NCBI RefSeq assembly: GCF_021789315.1
Contig: NZ_CP084561.1
Location: 1,612,001 to 1,676,000 of the forward strand
Length of the DNA stretch: 64,000 bases
Reading direction: 5' to 3'
Source of the DNA: Arthrobacter sp. FW305-BF8
GTDB taxonomy: Bacteria; Actinomycetota; Actinomycetes; Actinomycetales; Micrococcaceae
Position 1 is the stretch's first letter. Every line of letters starts with the position of its first letter. Both the position numbers and the translations under genes were made by a program. Below the pieces are notes generated by a model. It searched no databases. It was not told the DNA's origin and saw only the letters and a list, made by a program, of their open reading frames with translations. Shown here in pieces: positions 1 through 8,418 of the stretch.

Positions 1-170
1 AGCGGCTCGAGACCGGCATGCTGGGCCTGAACGCCGGCGTCGTCTCCAACGCCGCGGCACCCTTCGGCGGCGTGAAGCAGTCCGGCCTGGGCCGTGAGGG
101 CGGCCTCGAAGGCATCGAGGAATACCTCTACACCCAGTACATCGGCATCGCCGACCCCTACGCCGGTTAA
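1..170 (+). CDS. NAD(P)-dependent aldehyde dehydrogenase, succinate-semialdehyde type (3' end only)
   Basis: Only the last 56 codons lie in the window, read from base 3 and ending with TAA. The translated tail carries FGGVKQSGLGREGG followed by an EYLYTQYIGI end, the usual C-terminus of the aldehyde dehydrogenase superfamily; GMLGLNAGVVSNAAAPFGG matches the succinate-semialdehyde dehydrogenase (GabD) branch well. The family oxidises aldehydes to acids with NAD(P) in the cytoplasm; GabD feeds GABA carbon into the TCA cycle. The catalytic Cys and Glu lie outside the window, so substrate is inferred from the tail alone. A strong terminator follows about 50 bases downstream. Confidence 0.8.
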   Translation, partial: RLETGMLGLNAGVVSNAAAPFGGVKQSGLGREGGLEGIEEYLYTQYIGIADPYAG

Positions 171-221
171 CAAGCCGGGCACCGGATACAACCAACTACA
201 CCCGGCGCAACGACACAAACG

Positions 222-260
222 CACTGGCCCGCAGGAATCCTGCGGGCCAGTGCGTTTTTT
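222..260 (+). terminator. Rho-independent terminator after the aldehyde dehydrogenase
   Basis: A perfect 15-bp stem (222-236 with 238-252, essentially no loop on paper) is followed by CGTTTTTT. The T-run is on the + strand, so it ends the dehydrogenase transcript. It may also stop the convergent MFS gene, since the other strand ends in a short GTTTG run. Confidence 0.9.
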
Positions 261-283
261 GCGACGGGCAGTTGCCGCGGGGC

Positions 284-1693
284 TTAGCGGGCTGCGGCCC
301 GGACGCTTGCGTACTCCTCACGGGAGACCGGGGTGGCCTCCGGTGATCCCAGCTCGCTGAGGGGAATCCGGTGTGTCTCCCTGGCGGACCAGGCTGCAAT
401 CGCCCCGATGACCGTGATGCCGAAGCAGATGGACCCCACAGTAAGGGGAACGTTTGCCGAACCCGGGGGAGCGACCACCGCGAAGAGGCTCGGCAGGAAG
501 GACGTGGTGAGGAGCCCAATGTTCTGCGAGATGGCGAACCCGGTAACCCGCGTCCGGGAGGGGAAGAGCTCCTGGAAGAAGCTGGCGAAGGTGGCGTTCC
601 AGACCTGGTAGAGCGTGCCCCACATCAGGATCGCCAGGACAATGGTCAGCGGCACGTTGTTCTGGCTGACCGCGTACAGGTACCCGTAGGCCAGCGCGCC
701 GGAGCCCAACGAGCCGACGATCATCAGCGGCCGCCTTCCGAAGCGGTCCGAGAGGTCCCCGAACCAGGGGATAAGGGCCAGCGCGACGACGTTGGCCAGT
801 ACCGGGATCCAGAGGTAGACCGTGGTGCTCATGCCGATGCCGTACCCCGGCTGCGTGGCGTAGGCCGCACCGAAGACCGCCACGGTGACGCCCACAACGT
901 TGACCAGCGTCATGCAGACTGCCCGCACAACGTTCAGCCCGCTTTCCCGCAGCACCTGGACCACCGGCATCCTGGGGACGTCGCGGTGTGCCTTCTCCTC
1001 CACAAACACGGGTGTCTCCTCAACCCGGCGGCGGATGATGTAGCCGGCAAACACCACCAGGGCGCTGAGGAGGAACGGGATGCGCCAGCCCCAGGCGTGG
1101 AAGTCTTCAGCGGTGAGCACGGCCGAGAGCGGAAGGAAGACGGCGGCGGCGATGATCTGTCCGGCCTGGGTGCCCTGGAGGGCGAAGCTTGCATAGAAGC
1201 CGCGGCGGCCGAACGGTGCGTGTTCCACAATCATGGCGCTGGCCCCGCTCAGCTCGCCGGCCACGGCGAATCCCTGGATCAGGCGGAGGACCAGCAGTAG
1301 CGCCGGGGCCAGGATGCCGACCTGGTCGTAGGTGGGCAGCAGGGCGACCGCAAAGGTAGAGGCGCCCATCAGCAGCATGGCCAGGACCAGGACGTTCTTG
1401 CGGCCGTGCCTGTCGCCCCACTGGCCGAGGACGAAGGCTCCGATCGGGCGGGCGACGTATCCCACGGCGTACGTGCCGAGCGAGGCGATCAGCGCTACAG
1501 TCGGGTTTCCGGCGGGGAAGAAGACGGTAGGGAAGACCAGGGCTGCGGCCTGGGCATAGATGAACCAGTCGTAGTACTCGAGGGCGCTGCCCACCCAGCC
1601 GCTGGCGGCAGCCTTTCTGGTGCTGTTCGATCGGCGCGAGCCTTTCTGAATCGATTCAGTCGAAGTCCGCAGCTTGTGTGTGTCGCTCTTCAT
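284..1693 (-). CDS. MFS transporter, metabolite:H+ symporter (MHS) family
   Basis: A 469-residue integral membrane protein with about 12 hydrophobic segments. It carries the two MFS loop 2-3 / 8-9 motifs, GQWGDRHGRKNV and GDLSDRFGRRPL, and the WVGSALEYYDWFIYAQAA start typical of the metabolite:H+ symporter group (ShiA, ProP, KgtP). Such proteins import small organic acids or osmolytes with protons; the substrate cannot be read from sequence. I chose the ATG at 1693 because AAAGGAGG lies 5-6 bases upstream; the reading frame stays open for 66 more codons that look non-coding. It converges on the aldehyde dehydrogenase. A second MHS transporter is at 55107. Confidence 0.88.
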   Translation of the reverse strand: MKSDTHKLRTSTESIQKGSRRSNSTRKAAASGWVGSALEYYDWFIYAQAAALVFPTVFFPAGNPTVALIASLGTYAVGYVARPIGAFVLGQWGDRHGRKNVLVLAMLLMGASTFAVALLPTYDQVGILAPALLLVLRLIQGFAVAGELSGASAMIVEHAPFGRRGFYASFALQGTQAGQIIAAAVFLPLSAVLTAEDFHAWGWRIPFLLSALVVFAGYIIRRRVEETPVFVEEKAHRDVPRMPVVQVLRESGLNVVRAVCMTLVNVVGVTVAVFGAAYATQPGYGIGMSTTVYLWIPVLANVVALALIPWFGDLSDRFGRRPLMIVGSLGSGALAYGYLYAVSQNNVPLTIVLAILMWGTLYQVWNATFASFFQELFPSRTRVTGFAISQNIGLLTTSFLPSLFAVVAPPGSANVPLTVGSICFGITVIGAIAAWSARETHRIPLSELGSPEATPVSREEYASVRAAAR

Positions 1694-1912
1694 GTCGTCC
1701 TCCTTTGGACAATTCGTCTGCCCCGCTGGACAGGCCCCGTCGCTGGGTCCCGGATCAGGCGGAAAGATTGCGCTCGCGTCGCCAAGGCCGCTACGGTCCG
1801 CAGGCATCTTGGAATGGATGCCACTCCTGGGAACGGATTGGAATGCGCTTTCCCGTTTCTCAAAGATAGGGTGGTGCCGGTCACATGTCAACCGTGGGGG
1901 TTGCTAACGCGG

Positions 1913-4489
1913 CTAGCCGGCGCGCAGGCGGCGAAGGCCGCTGCGGGTCCTGCGCCACAGCGCCGAGGCTGCGTGCCCCACCCGGGACGCCGCCCGGCCC
2001 ATGACACCGAAAGGCCATCGGGCCACGGATCCCCAGCGGGAGAGCACCGACGGCGGCAGCCAGTCGGCGCGGAGCCGGCCTACTACGCCGGCATTGCGGC
2101 GCAGCGCCTGCCGCACTTGGCCGACGTGTCCGACGGCGGCTTCCTCCGGGAGGCCGTGGCGCTCAGCGTCCTGGCCTGCGGGCCGGCCGTACTGATGCCG
2201 TTCGTAGGCATCCGTCAGGACCGACACGGCATGGACCGTCTGCGCAGGGAAAGTCCGGGCGTTGTGCGCGGATCCGCTGCCCGTGTTTGGTGCGCCGCCG
2301 GTGTCTGGTCCGCTGCCGGGATCTGTTTCGGCCCGCAGCCGCATGGCCGGGGAGCCGCACAGCCGGGCCGAGAATGTCCGCGGAGTCTCGCTGGGCTCAG
2401 GACGCACGCCGTAGTCAGTGGCCAGGTCCTGGAGTTCCGACCAGACGAGCGGCGGCTCGGCCAGCCGGTTCCTGCCGGTGCCCGTTCCCCTCAGGCGCCG
2501 TGTCCGGACGCCTCCGCGCACCAGGCGGGGTGAGGCGGCCAGGAGGACCAGCAGAAGAACCCCGGCGGCGGTGTAAAGAGCGGGCGCCAGCTGGCTCCGG
2601 GCGTCGGCGGTTCCGCTCCCCGGAAGGGGGAGGGGGGCAGGTGCCGGCGCCGACGACGGCGCTGTGGCGCCGTTGCTCGGCACCAGGCCGTCGTTGTTTT
2701 GTTCGTTGGTGCTGGTTCCGCCGGACGCTGAGGAGTCCTGCGCGTAGGCGGGCACCACGCCCCGTGAGGGAGTGGGCTCAAACGGGACCCAGCCAAGGCC
2801 CTGAAAGTACAGCTCGGGCCAGGCATGGGCGTCGCGGGCGTCGACTTCGTATTCGGGGAGTGCTCCCTGGCCGGCGACGGACACCGTGGCGCCGGTCTGC
2901 CTGCCCGGCGCGTAGCCGACGGCGATCCTGCTCGGGATGCCTTCAAGCCGGGCCATTACCGCCATGGCGGAGGCGAAGTGGATGCAGTAGCCGCTCTTCT
3001 GGTTCAGGAAGTCCGCCAGGACCGACAACCCGTTTCCGTCGTACCCGTTCTGGACAGGCGACTCCAGGGAGTAGGTGAAGCCCGGGCCGCGCAGGAACCT
3101 CTGGATCGCCATCGCCTTGGCATAGGCCGTTCTGCTGTCCGCGGTAACGGACTCGGCGGTGGTCCGGACGATGTCCGGAACATTCGACGGCGGCCGGATG
3201 AACTCCTCCGGCACGCCCTGGACCGGAGCGGAGGACGCATCCAGCAGCTCCGTAGTCAGCTTCGGCACCGAGGACTGCACCAGATACTGCTGGTCGCGGG
3301 AGTTGGTGTCGGTGCCTTTGATGCTCAGGGTCGCAGGATCCCAGCTCCACCGCCCGGTCAGCCCGTTCACGGATTCGGGGGCGTACGGAACGGGAAGGTA
3401 GGGGCTGGTGAAATCGCCGGTGTTAACCACCGTCACCTGCCGGGTCTGTTCGGGTGCCAGGATCTCGTGTCCCGCGTCCATCCGTCCGGTGCCTGCCCGG
3501 CGGCTCGCATTGCGGTCGTCCGGGGACCAGGACTCGCCGTCGAAACGGTCCACAGTGACGGAGCGCAGGTAAAGCGGAGTGGTGGCGTTGGTGGCGTAGG
3601 TGATCCTCCCCTCGCCGGTCGGGGTGCGCAGGCTGTTGCCGAGGCTGATCATGGGGTTCAGTCCTGTGGCTGTACTCCAGGGGTTCAGCCGCGAGCCTTG
3701 GGGGAACGTGCCCTGGTCGAAGCCCGGAACCACGAGCTGCAGCAGCAGCGTGACCACCAGCGCCACGCCTCCGGTCAGCGCGGCGCGCCTGACCTGGCCC
3801 GGGTTGCGGGCGGTGTCCGCCTGTGTCCGGGCATCGGGGGCAAACCACTGGCTGCAGGCGAGGATCACCAGGTAGCCGGCCGCCGTCGTCACGAATCCCA
3901 GCCATCCGACGCTCTGCGGTTTGATCATGGCCGGAACAACCAGCACCGCCAGCAGGCCAAGTCCGCTCGTGGCCGGCATGCCCAAAGGGAGGGCCAGCGC
4001 ATCCACGAGGATGACGACGAGTCCGAGCGCGGCGCATGCCACGAGGACGATGCCGGCATTGGGTGCTACCGGCGAGCTCTCGGCCAGCACCGTTTCGCTC
4101 GCCCGGCGAAGGTGCCTGCCCAGCGCGTCGAAGGTTGCCTGGGAAGGAAGGAAACCCGCAATGCTGTCACGCCGGAAGAAGGTGAACGTCAGGATGAGGG
4201 CCAGGGATGCAAGGCCTCCCGCGGCCACCAGCAAGGGCTGGGCCCGGAACGTGCGCAGCAGTGCCATGGTCAGCGAGACCACCACCACCGTGGTCAGGAC
4301 AGGCAGGAACCACGCCCAACCCCTCAGGACCCCGTTGAGGGACAATGACGCGCCGCATACGGACACCGCCACCGCGCCGGCCATAACCCAAGGAAAAGCA
4401 CCGGCCCCGAACCTTCCGCTGCCGGGGGAGCCCGGGACGGGCTGCGGCTGTAGTCCGGTCCCGGCCTGCGGTTGTGACGTCAGTGTCAT
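1913..4489 (-). CDS. Membrane transglutaminase-like protein (DUF3488/TgpA N-terminus, DUF4129 C-terminus)
   Basis: 858 residues. The first ~230 residues contain six to seven hydrophobic segments of the DUF3488/TgpA type. An extracytoplasmic part holds a transglutaminase-like core with Cys in SGYCIHFASAMA (about residue 501), His in DAHAWPEL (about 555) and a following FEPTP block, so the Cys-His-Asp triad looks intact. One more membrane segment follows near residue 680, then a DUF4129-like tail (AVSVLTDAYERHQYG). The ATG at 4489 overlaps the stop of the DUF58 gene as ATGA, so the two are translationally coupled. With the MoxR and DUF58 genes this forms a widespread actinobacterial three-gene set whose biochemical role is not firmly known; envelope protein assembly or modification is usually proposed. 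Confidence 0.9.
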   Translation of the reverse strand: MTLTSQPQAGTGLQPQPVPGSPGSGRFGAGAFPWVMAGAVAVSVCGASLSLNGVLRGWAWFLPVLTTVVVVSLTMALLRTFRAQPLLVAAGGLASLALILTFTFFRRDSIAGFLPSQATFDALGRHLRRASETVLAESSPVAPNAGIVLVACAALGLVVILVDALALPLGMPATSGLGLLAVLVVPAMIKPQSVGWLGFVTTAAGYLVILACSQWFAPDARTQADTARNPGQVRRAALTGGVALVVTLLLQLVVPGFDQGTFPQGSRLNPWSTATGLNPMISLGNSLRTPTGEGRITYATNATTPLYLRSVTVDRFDGESWSPDDRNASRRAGTGRMDAGHEILAPEQTRQVTVVNTGDFTSPYLPVPYAPESVNGLTGRWSWDPATLSIKGTDTNSRDQQYLVQSSVPKLTTELLDASSAPVQGVPEEFIRPPSNVPDIVRTTAESVTADSRTAYAKAMAIQRFLRGPGFTYSLESPVQNGYDGNGLSVLADFLNQKSGYCIHFASAMAVMARLEGIPSRIAVGYAPGRQTGATVSVAGQGALPEYEVDARDAHAWPELYFQGLGWVPFEPTPSRGVVPAYAQDSSASGGTSTNEQNNDGLVPSNGATAPSSAPAPAPLPLPGSGTADARSQLAPALYTAAGVLLLVLLAASPRLVRGGVRTRRLRGTGTGRNRLAEPPLVWSELQDLATDYGVRPEPSETPRTFSARLCGSPAMRLRAETDPGSGPDTGGAPNTGSGSAHNARTFPAQTVHAVSVLTDAYERHQYGRPAGQDAERHGLPEEAAVGHVGQVRQALRRNAGVVGRLRADWLPPSVLSRWGSVARWPFGVMGRAASRVGHAASALWRRTRSGLRRLRAG

Positions 4490-5925
4490 CGCCCCACCTC
4501 CGCCCCGCGGCGGACGTCCGCCGCAGCCGTCCACAGGGCGGCGTCGCCCTCGTCGAAATAGGTCCAGGCGGCCGGCAGCGACGTGGACGCCTCGACGGCA
4601 ACAGCGCGCCAGCCACCGAAACGCAGTGCCTCGAGCAGATCGTGGCACTCCGCGGGTTTGTCTGTGATCAGCACGGCAAACGCGTTGGCGGCATAGCCGG
4701 CCGCGGGGGCGAGGGCCCGCGCCTCCGCGAGCGAGATCTTCCCGAGGAGCGCCAGGACCGGGCCGCGCATCCGGTGGGCCGCGAGCTTGTCCATAAGCCG
4801 GTCATCAAAGACGGACTGGGCAGCATCGGCACTGCCCGCATGCTCGCGGCGCCCTGTGTCGTGTTCCCTGCGGGCGTGGTGCGGGCCGGTCAGTTGGATC
4901 GCGGCGAGGCTTTCGGCGATGGACTGGATGCCGGCCGCGCCGCTGTACAGGTCGTTGTCAGGCTCCGGGGCCGAGGATGAACGCTGGAAGGCTGGTTCAC
5001 CGGCCGCGTCCAGGAACCGCAGGGAGTAATTGAGTTCCGCGAGGTGGGCGCCCACGGACATGGCCGCGGTAACGGCCCACTCAAAGGTGTCGCTCGTGAC
5101 GAGGTCGCTTCCGTCGTCGGCCGGGCTGCCGAACCCAGGGCCGCCGAACACCGAGCCGTAGCCCGAGGAATGGGCCACGAACCTGTGGTCCAGGATCACC
5201 GTGGCCTCGGGCGTGGTGACCGATTCCTCCTGCCGGACCATCAGGGCGCCGTGCCGGGCGGTGGCCGGCCAGTGCACCCGGCGCATCGGATCGCCATGCC
5301 GGTACTCGCGTGTCATGACGTCGTCGTCGCTGGGATTGGCTCTCGTCCGGGTGGCGGTGATGCCGTCGTTGCCGCGCGCGCCGGCAAGGCCGGTGGAAGG
5401 GAGTTCGATGGCCGCCGGCGTTACTGTAAGGGTGTCGCCGTCGTCGATCGAATGCCTGTGCAGTGACAGCCCGAACGGATCCGTAAACTCGGCGGTGACG
5501 GGGCCGATGGTGAACTGTCCCCGCTTTCCGGACCTCAGGTGGTACTCATAGCGGCTGGTGCCGCCCGAGGCGGACCTGGCGGGGAAGCGGAAGGCCGGGG
5601 ATTCACCGAACCGTGGCGGCAGCCGCTCCTCCATGATGACCCGGCCTGTGCCCAGCCCGGTCCGGGCGACGGCCAGCCGGACTGTGGTGACGGAGTCTGT
5701 CTCCACCGTGGAAGGGCTGAATTCCCGATACACCCGGAACCGCGGTTTGACCACCCTGATGCCAGCCAGCGAAACGAGCGGCAGGACAAGCAGCAGGACG
5801 CCGAGGGCCAGAAGGTCGCGGCGGCCCATGACCTGGGCACAGAGCAGCGAGACGGCGCCGGCCGCCAGGAGTCCCCAGCCCCGGGAGCTGAAGAGATGTC
5901 GCGGGAGGCTGTCCAGCAGTGCCAC
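4486..5925 (-). CDS. DUF58 domain-containing membrane protein
   Basis: 479 residues with two N-terminal membrane segments (about residues 13-50), then a soluble part containing the DUF58 signature: TREYRHGDPMRRVHWPATAR followed by a von Willebrand A-like fold. DUF58 proteins pair almost always with MoxR AAA+ ATPases and transglutaminase-like proteins, as here. The start is GTG at 5925, 14 bases after the moxR stop; the end overlaps the transglutaminase ATG by four bases. Role is inferred from context: a membrane-linked adaptor or substrate of the MoxR chaperone. Identification of the family is secure, function is not. Confidence 0.9.
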   Translation of the reverse strand: MALLDSLPRHLFSSRGWGLLAAGAVSLLCAQVMGRRDLLALGVLLLVLPLVSLAGIRVVKPRFRVYREFSPSTVETDSVTTVRLAVARTGLGTGRVIMEERLPPRFGESPAFRFPARSASGGTSRYEYHLRSGKRGQFTIGPVTAEFTDPFGLSLHRHSIDDGDTLTVTPAAIELPSTGLAGARGNDGITATRTRANPSDDDVMTREYRHGDPMRRVHWPATARHGALMVRQEESVTTPEATVILDHRFVAHSSGYGSVFGGPGFGSPADDGSDLVTSDTFEWAVTAAMSVGAHLAELNYSLRFLDAAGEPAFQRSSSAPEPDNDLYSGAAGIQSIAESLAAIQLTGPHHARREHDTGRREHAGSADAAQSVFDDRLMDKLAAHRMRGPVLALLGKISLAEARALAPAAGYAANAFAVLITDKPAECHDLLEALRFGGWRAVAVEASTSLPAAWTYFDEGDAALWTAAADVRRGAEVGR

Positions 5926-5939
5926 GGTGATGGTCCTGA

Positions 5940-7049
5940 CTAGCGGCTAGGGCGGAGTTCGGGTGCGGTCCGCCCGGAGTTTGCCTTTTCCGTCATCTCC
6001 CGGCTCACCGGGATCCTGGCAAGGATGCCGCGGATGACGCCCTGCGGGGTCTCGCCCGAGCTCGCGGCTTTGCGGTCCAGGATGATCCGGTGGGCCAGCA
6101 CCGCCTCGGCAACGGCGACGACGTCATCCGGCAGGACGAAATCCCGGCCGTCCAGCGCCGCGGTCGCCTTCGCGGCCCGGAGCAGCTGCAGCAGGGAGCG
6201 CGGGCTCGCGCCCAGGCGCAGCATGGCGCTGTCCCTCGTGGCCCGGCCGACGGCCACGGTGTACTCCTTGACGGCTTCGGAGACGTACACCTGTTGGACG
6301 GTGGCGATCATGGCAGCCACATCCGCTGCCGTGACGACCGCCTTGACCCGGGCAAGCGGCGACGTGGCCTGGTGGGTCTCGAGCATTTCAATCTCAGAGT
6401 CCTTGTCCGGGTATCCCATGGAGATCCGGGCCATGAAGCGGTCCCGCTGGGCTTCGGGGAGCGGATAGGTCCCTTCCATCTCAATGGGGTTCTGGGTGGC
6501 CACCACCATGAACGGCTCGCCGAGCTTGTAGGAGTGCCCGTCGACCGTGACCTGGTGCTCCTCCATGCATTCGAGCAGGGCAGACTGCGTCTTGGCGGAG
6601 GCCCGGTTGATCTCGTCGCCAATGACGATGTTCGCGAACACGGCGCCCGGGCGGAACTCGAACTGGCGCGAGGACTGGTTGTAAATGGAGACGCCGGTGA
6701 CATCCGAGGGAAGGAGGTCGGGTGTGAACTGGATCCGGCTGACGGAACAGTCGATGGTGCGGGCCAGGGTCTTGGCCAGCAGCGTCTTGCCCACCCCGGG
6801 GACATCCTCCAGGAGCAGGTGGCCTTGGGCGAGCAGGACCGTCAGCGCCAGCTTTGCGGCCTCGGCCTTTCCGTCGATGACCGTGTTGATGGCCGAGAGG
6901 ATGCGTTCGCTCGCGGCGCGGAAAGCCGGAGCTTCCAGAGGAACAGACTTGTGGCCGTTGAAGGAATTGACGCCGCGCGCAGTACTTCCCGTGAAGCCCT
7001 GTCCGCCCGGAAGTGCTTCGTCGATTGTGATGCGTCGGTGGGGTTCCAT
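5940..7049 (-). CDS. MoxR-family AAA+ ATPase
   Basis: 369 residues. Walker A is GVGKTLLAK in LLLEDVPGVGKTLLAKTLAR (about residues 72-92), Walker B is in NIVIGDEINRA, sensor 1 is VVATQNPIEMEGTYPLPEAQ, and the arginine-finger block RDRFMARISMGYP follows. This is the MoxR clade of AAA+ chaperone-like ATPases. The ATG at 7049 has AAAGG seven bases upstream; the open frame continues for 352 codons further upstream but that is antisense to tatD. First gene of the operon with DUF58 and the transglutaminase. It shares a 210-base divergent promoter region with tatD. Confidence 0.92.
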   Translation of the reverse strand: MEPHRRITIDEALPGGQGFTGSTARGVNSFNGHKSVPLEAPAFRAASERILSAINTVIDGKAEAAKLALTVLLAQGHLLLEDVPGVGKTLLAKTLARTIDCSVSRIQFTPDLLPSDVTGVSIYNQSSRQFEFRPGAVFANIVIGDEINRASAKTQSALLECMEEHQVTVDGHSYKLGEPFMVVATQNPIEMEGTYPLPEAQRDRFMARISMGYPDKDSEIEMLETHQATSPLARVKAVVTAADVAAMIATVQQVYVSEAVKEYTVAVGRATRDSAMLRLGASPRSLLQLLRAAKATAALDGRDFVLPDDVVAVAEAVLAHRIILDRKAASSGETPQGVIRGILARIPVSREMTEKANSGRTAPELRPSR

Positions 7050-7247
7050 CGGCAACCTTTCAGCCCAGAGTGAAGCGGAACGAAGCGGCGGAGGCCTGCC
7101 CTTGCCCGCGTGGGCGCTCACATCCGTCCGTACCAGCGTACTAACACAACTGCCGTGGCTAACAGAGAGTTCCCCGTAAATCTCCCGGTAATGCCAAGGG
7201 GGTCTCCGGGTGGTGCCACGCGGGAAGAGGCGCAACCGAGTGGCGGA

Positions 7248-7253
7248 TAGGCT
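7248..7253 (+). promoter_or_regulatory. Candidate -10 element of tatD, leaderless arrangement
   Basis: TAGGCT followed by exactly six bases and then the ATG of tatD. With a normal 6-7 base discriminator the transcript would begin at the A of ATG. GGAGG lies only one base before the ATG, too close for a usual ribosome site. No good -35 is visible. Confidence 0.45.
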
Positions 7254-7259
7254 GGAGGA

Positions 7260-8147
7260 ATGCGGCATTCCCTGACTCCCCGGCCCTACCGGGCGCCCGG
7301 CAGCGACGGTTCCGGCAAGCGCGGGTTCCCGCCGGCGCCCGAACCGTTGCCCGTTCCCGTGATGGACAACCACACGCACCTGGACTTCCCGACAGATGAT
7401 GTCCGGGTGGACATCGCGGCTGCCCTCGATGCAGCCGAAGCGGTGGGTGTCTGTGGCGCCGTGCAGGTTGGCTGCGACCTCGAATCCTCGAGGTTCACCG
7501 TGCGGGCCGTTGACCTGGACCCGCGCCTTTTGGGAGCCGTCGCCCTCCACCCGAATGACGCACCGGGCTATGCCGTCCGCGGTGAGCTTGAGGACGCCCT
7601 GGCGGAGATCGAGGAGCTGGCGGGCCACCCGCGGGTACGCGCCATCGGCGAAACCGGCCTGGATTTCTTCCGCACGGAAGGGGAGGGGCTGGCGCATCAG
7701 CGTTACTCCTTCCGCCGGCACATCGACATCGCGAAGCGGCTGGACCGGACGCTGCAGATCCATGACCGCGACGCGCACCAGGACGTGGTCCAGGTCCTGC
7801 GTGAGGAGGGCACCCCGGAGCGGGTGGTTTTCCACTGCTTTTCCGGGGACGGGGAGCTCGCCCGGATCTGCAACGACGAAGGGTGGTTCATGTCCTTCGC
7901 AGGGACACTGACCTTCAAGAACGCCACCAACCTCCGGGAGGCGCTCGCGGTGGCGGACCCTGAGCTGGTCCTGGTTGAAACCGACTCGCCGTTCCTTACA
8001 CCCCACCCGCACCGCGGCCGCCCCAACGCGAGTTACATGGTGCCGTACACCGTACGGGCGATGGCGGAATTGACAGGAAAGGACCTGGCCGAGCTGTGCG
8101 GCCAAGTGAGCGAAAACACTGTGCGGGCGTACGGATCCTGGGACTGA
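7260..8147 (+). CDS. tatD: TatD-family metal-dependent hydrolase/DNase
   Basis: 295 residues. Metal ligands of the TatD fold are visible: DNHTHLD (about residue 35), the Glu of GETGLDFF, His in LQIHDRD, His in VVFHCFSG and Asp in ETDSPFLTP. TatD proteins are 3'-5' exonuclease-type or deacylase-like hydrolases of the amidohydrolase barrel; the in vivo substrate in actinobacteria is unsettled. The ~33-residue N-terminal extension before DNHTHLD is Pro/Arg-rich. In actinobacteria tatD commonly precedes rpf-rsmA-ispE, exactly as here, so the gene order supports the call. Confidence 0.92.
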   Translation: MRHSLTPRPYRAPGSDGSGKRGFPPAPEPLPVPVMDNHTHLDFPTDDVRVDIAAALDAAEAVGVCGAVQVGCDLESSRFTVRAVDLDPRLLGAVALHPNDAPGYAVRGELEDALAEIEELAGHPRVRAIGETGLDFFRTEGEGLAHQRYSFRRHIDIAKRLDRTLQIHDRDAHQDVVQVLREEGTPERVVFHCFSGDGELARICNDEGWFMSFAGTLTFKNATNLREALAVADPELVLVETDSPFLTPHPHRGRPNASYMVPYTVRAMAELTGKDLAELCGQVSENTVRAYGSWD

Positions 8148-8169
8148 GCCGCGACGGGCACCGCTCGGT

Positions 8170-8198
8170 AAAATACATACCTGGTAGGCATGTATTTT
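8170..8198. repeat. AT-rich 29-bp inverted repeat upstream of rpfB
   Basis: AAAATACAT (8170-8178) is mirrored by ATGTATTTT (8190-8198); the arms extend to 12 bp with one G-T pair. It stands out in very GC-rich surroundings. It could be an operator for rpfB or a weak terminator for tatD, whose stop is 22 bases upstream; there is no T-run beyond the stem, which favours an operator. Confidence 0.55.
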
Positions 8199-8418
8199 GG
8201 AGGGTTTATAACGCTTCGGTTACAGTGAAAAACTATTAGCCGGGGTCGGGGAAGGCCTCCGGATGATTTAACTCACTTTCGTGACAGGCAGGGCGCCTCC
8301 GGATGCCCTGCCATGTGAGTGTGGCGACGCACATGCCTGCGGCGTGCTCCGGCCTGTCCGGAGTCCACCATCCCGGTGACCGCTGCGGGTCCCCCTGTGC
8401 GTTTTTCCCCGTGCCCGG
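8199..8418 (+). promoter_or_regulatory. Structured upstream region/leader of rpfB
   Basis: A direct repeat TAACGCTTCGGTTAC (8209-8223 region) is followed by CAGTGAAAAACTATTAG, plausible as activator box plus -10. Downstream, ACTCAC (8271-8276) can pair with GTGAGT (8315-8320), enclosing a stem GGCAGGGC (8287-8294) / GCCCTGCC (8305-8312). GCCTCCGGATG occurs twice (8255-8265, 8295-8305). Rpf genes in actinobacteria are often controlled by the MtrA response regulator and by c-di-AMP (ydaO) riboswitches; I cannot see the ydaO hallmarks here. Confidence 0.4.

Noticed and set aside
1694..1891. N-terminal extension of the first MHS transporter
   Set aside because: AAAGGAGG just before ATG 1693 fixes the start; the extension lacks coding character.
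2825..4348. Plus-strand open frame of about 507 codons across the transglutaminase
   Set aside because: Antisense to a gene with intact catalytic motifs; composition is that of a shadow frame.
8199..8418. ydaO/c-di-AMP riboswitch before rpfB
   Set aside because: Expected from related genomes, but the conserved GGGGAAC and GGGUGAAU-type segments and the 3' signature are not visible; left as unassigned leader.
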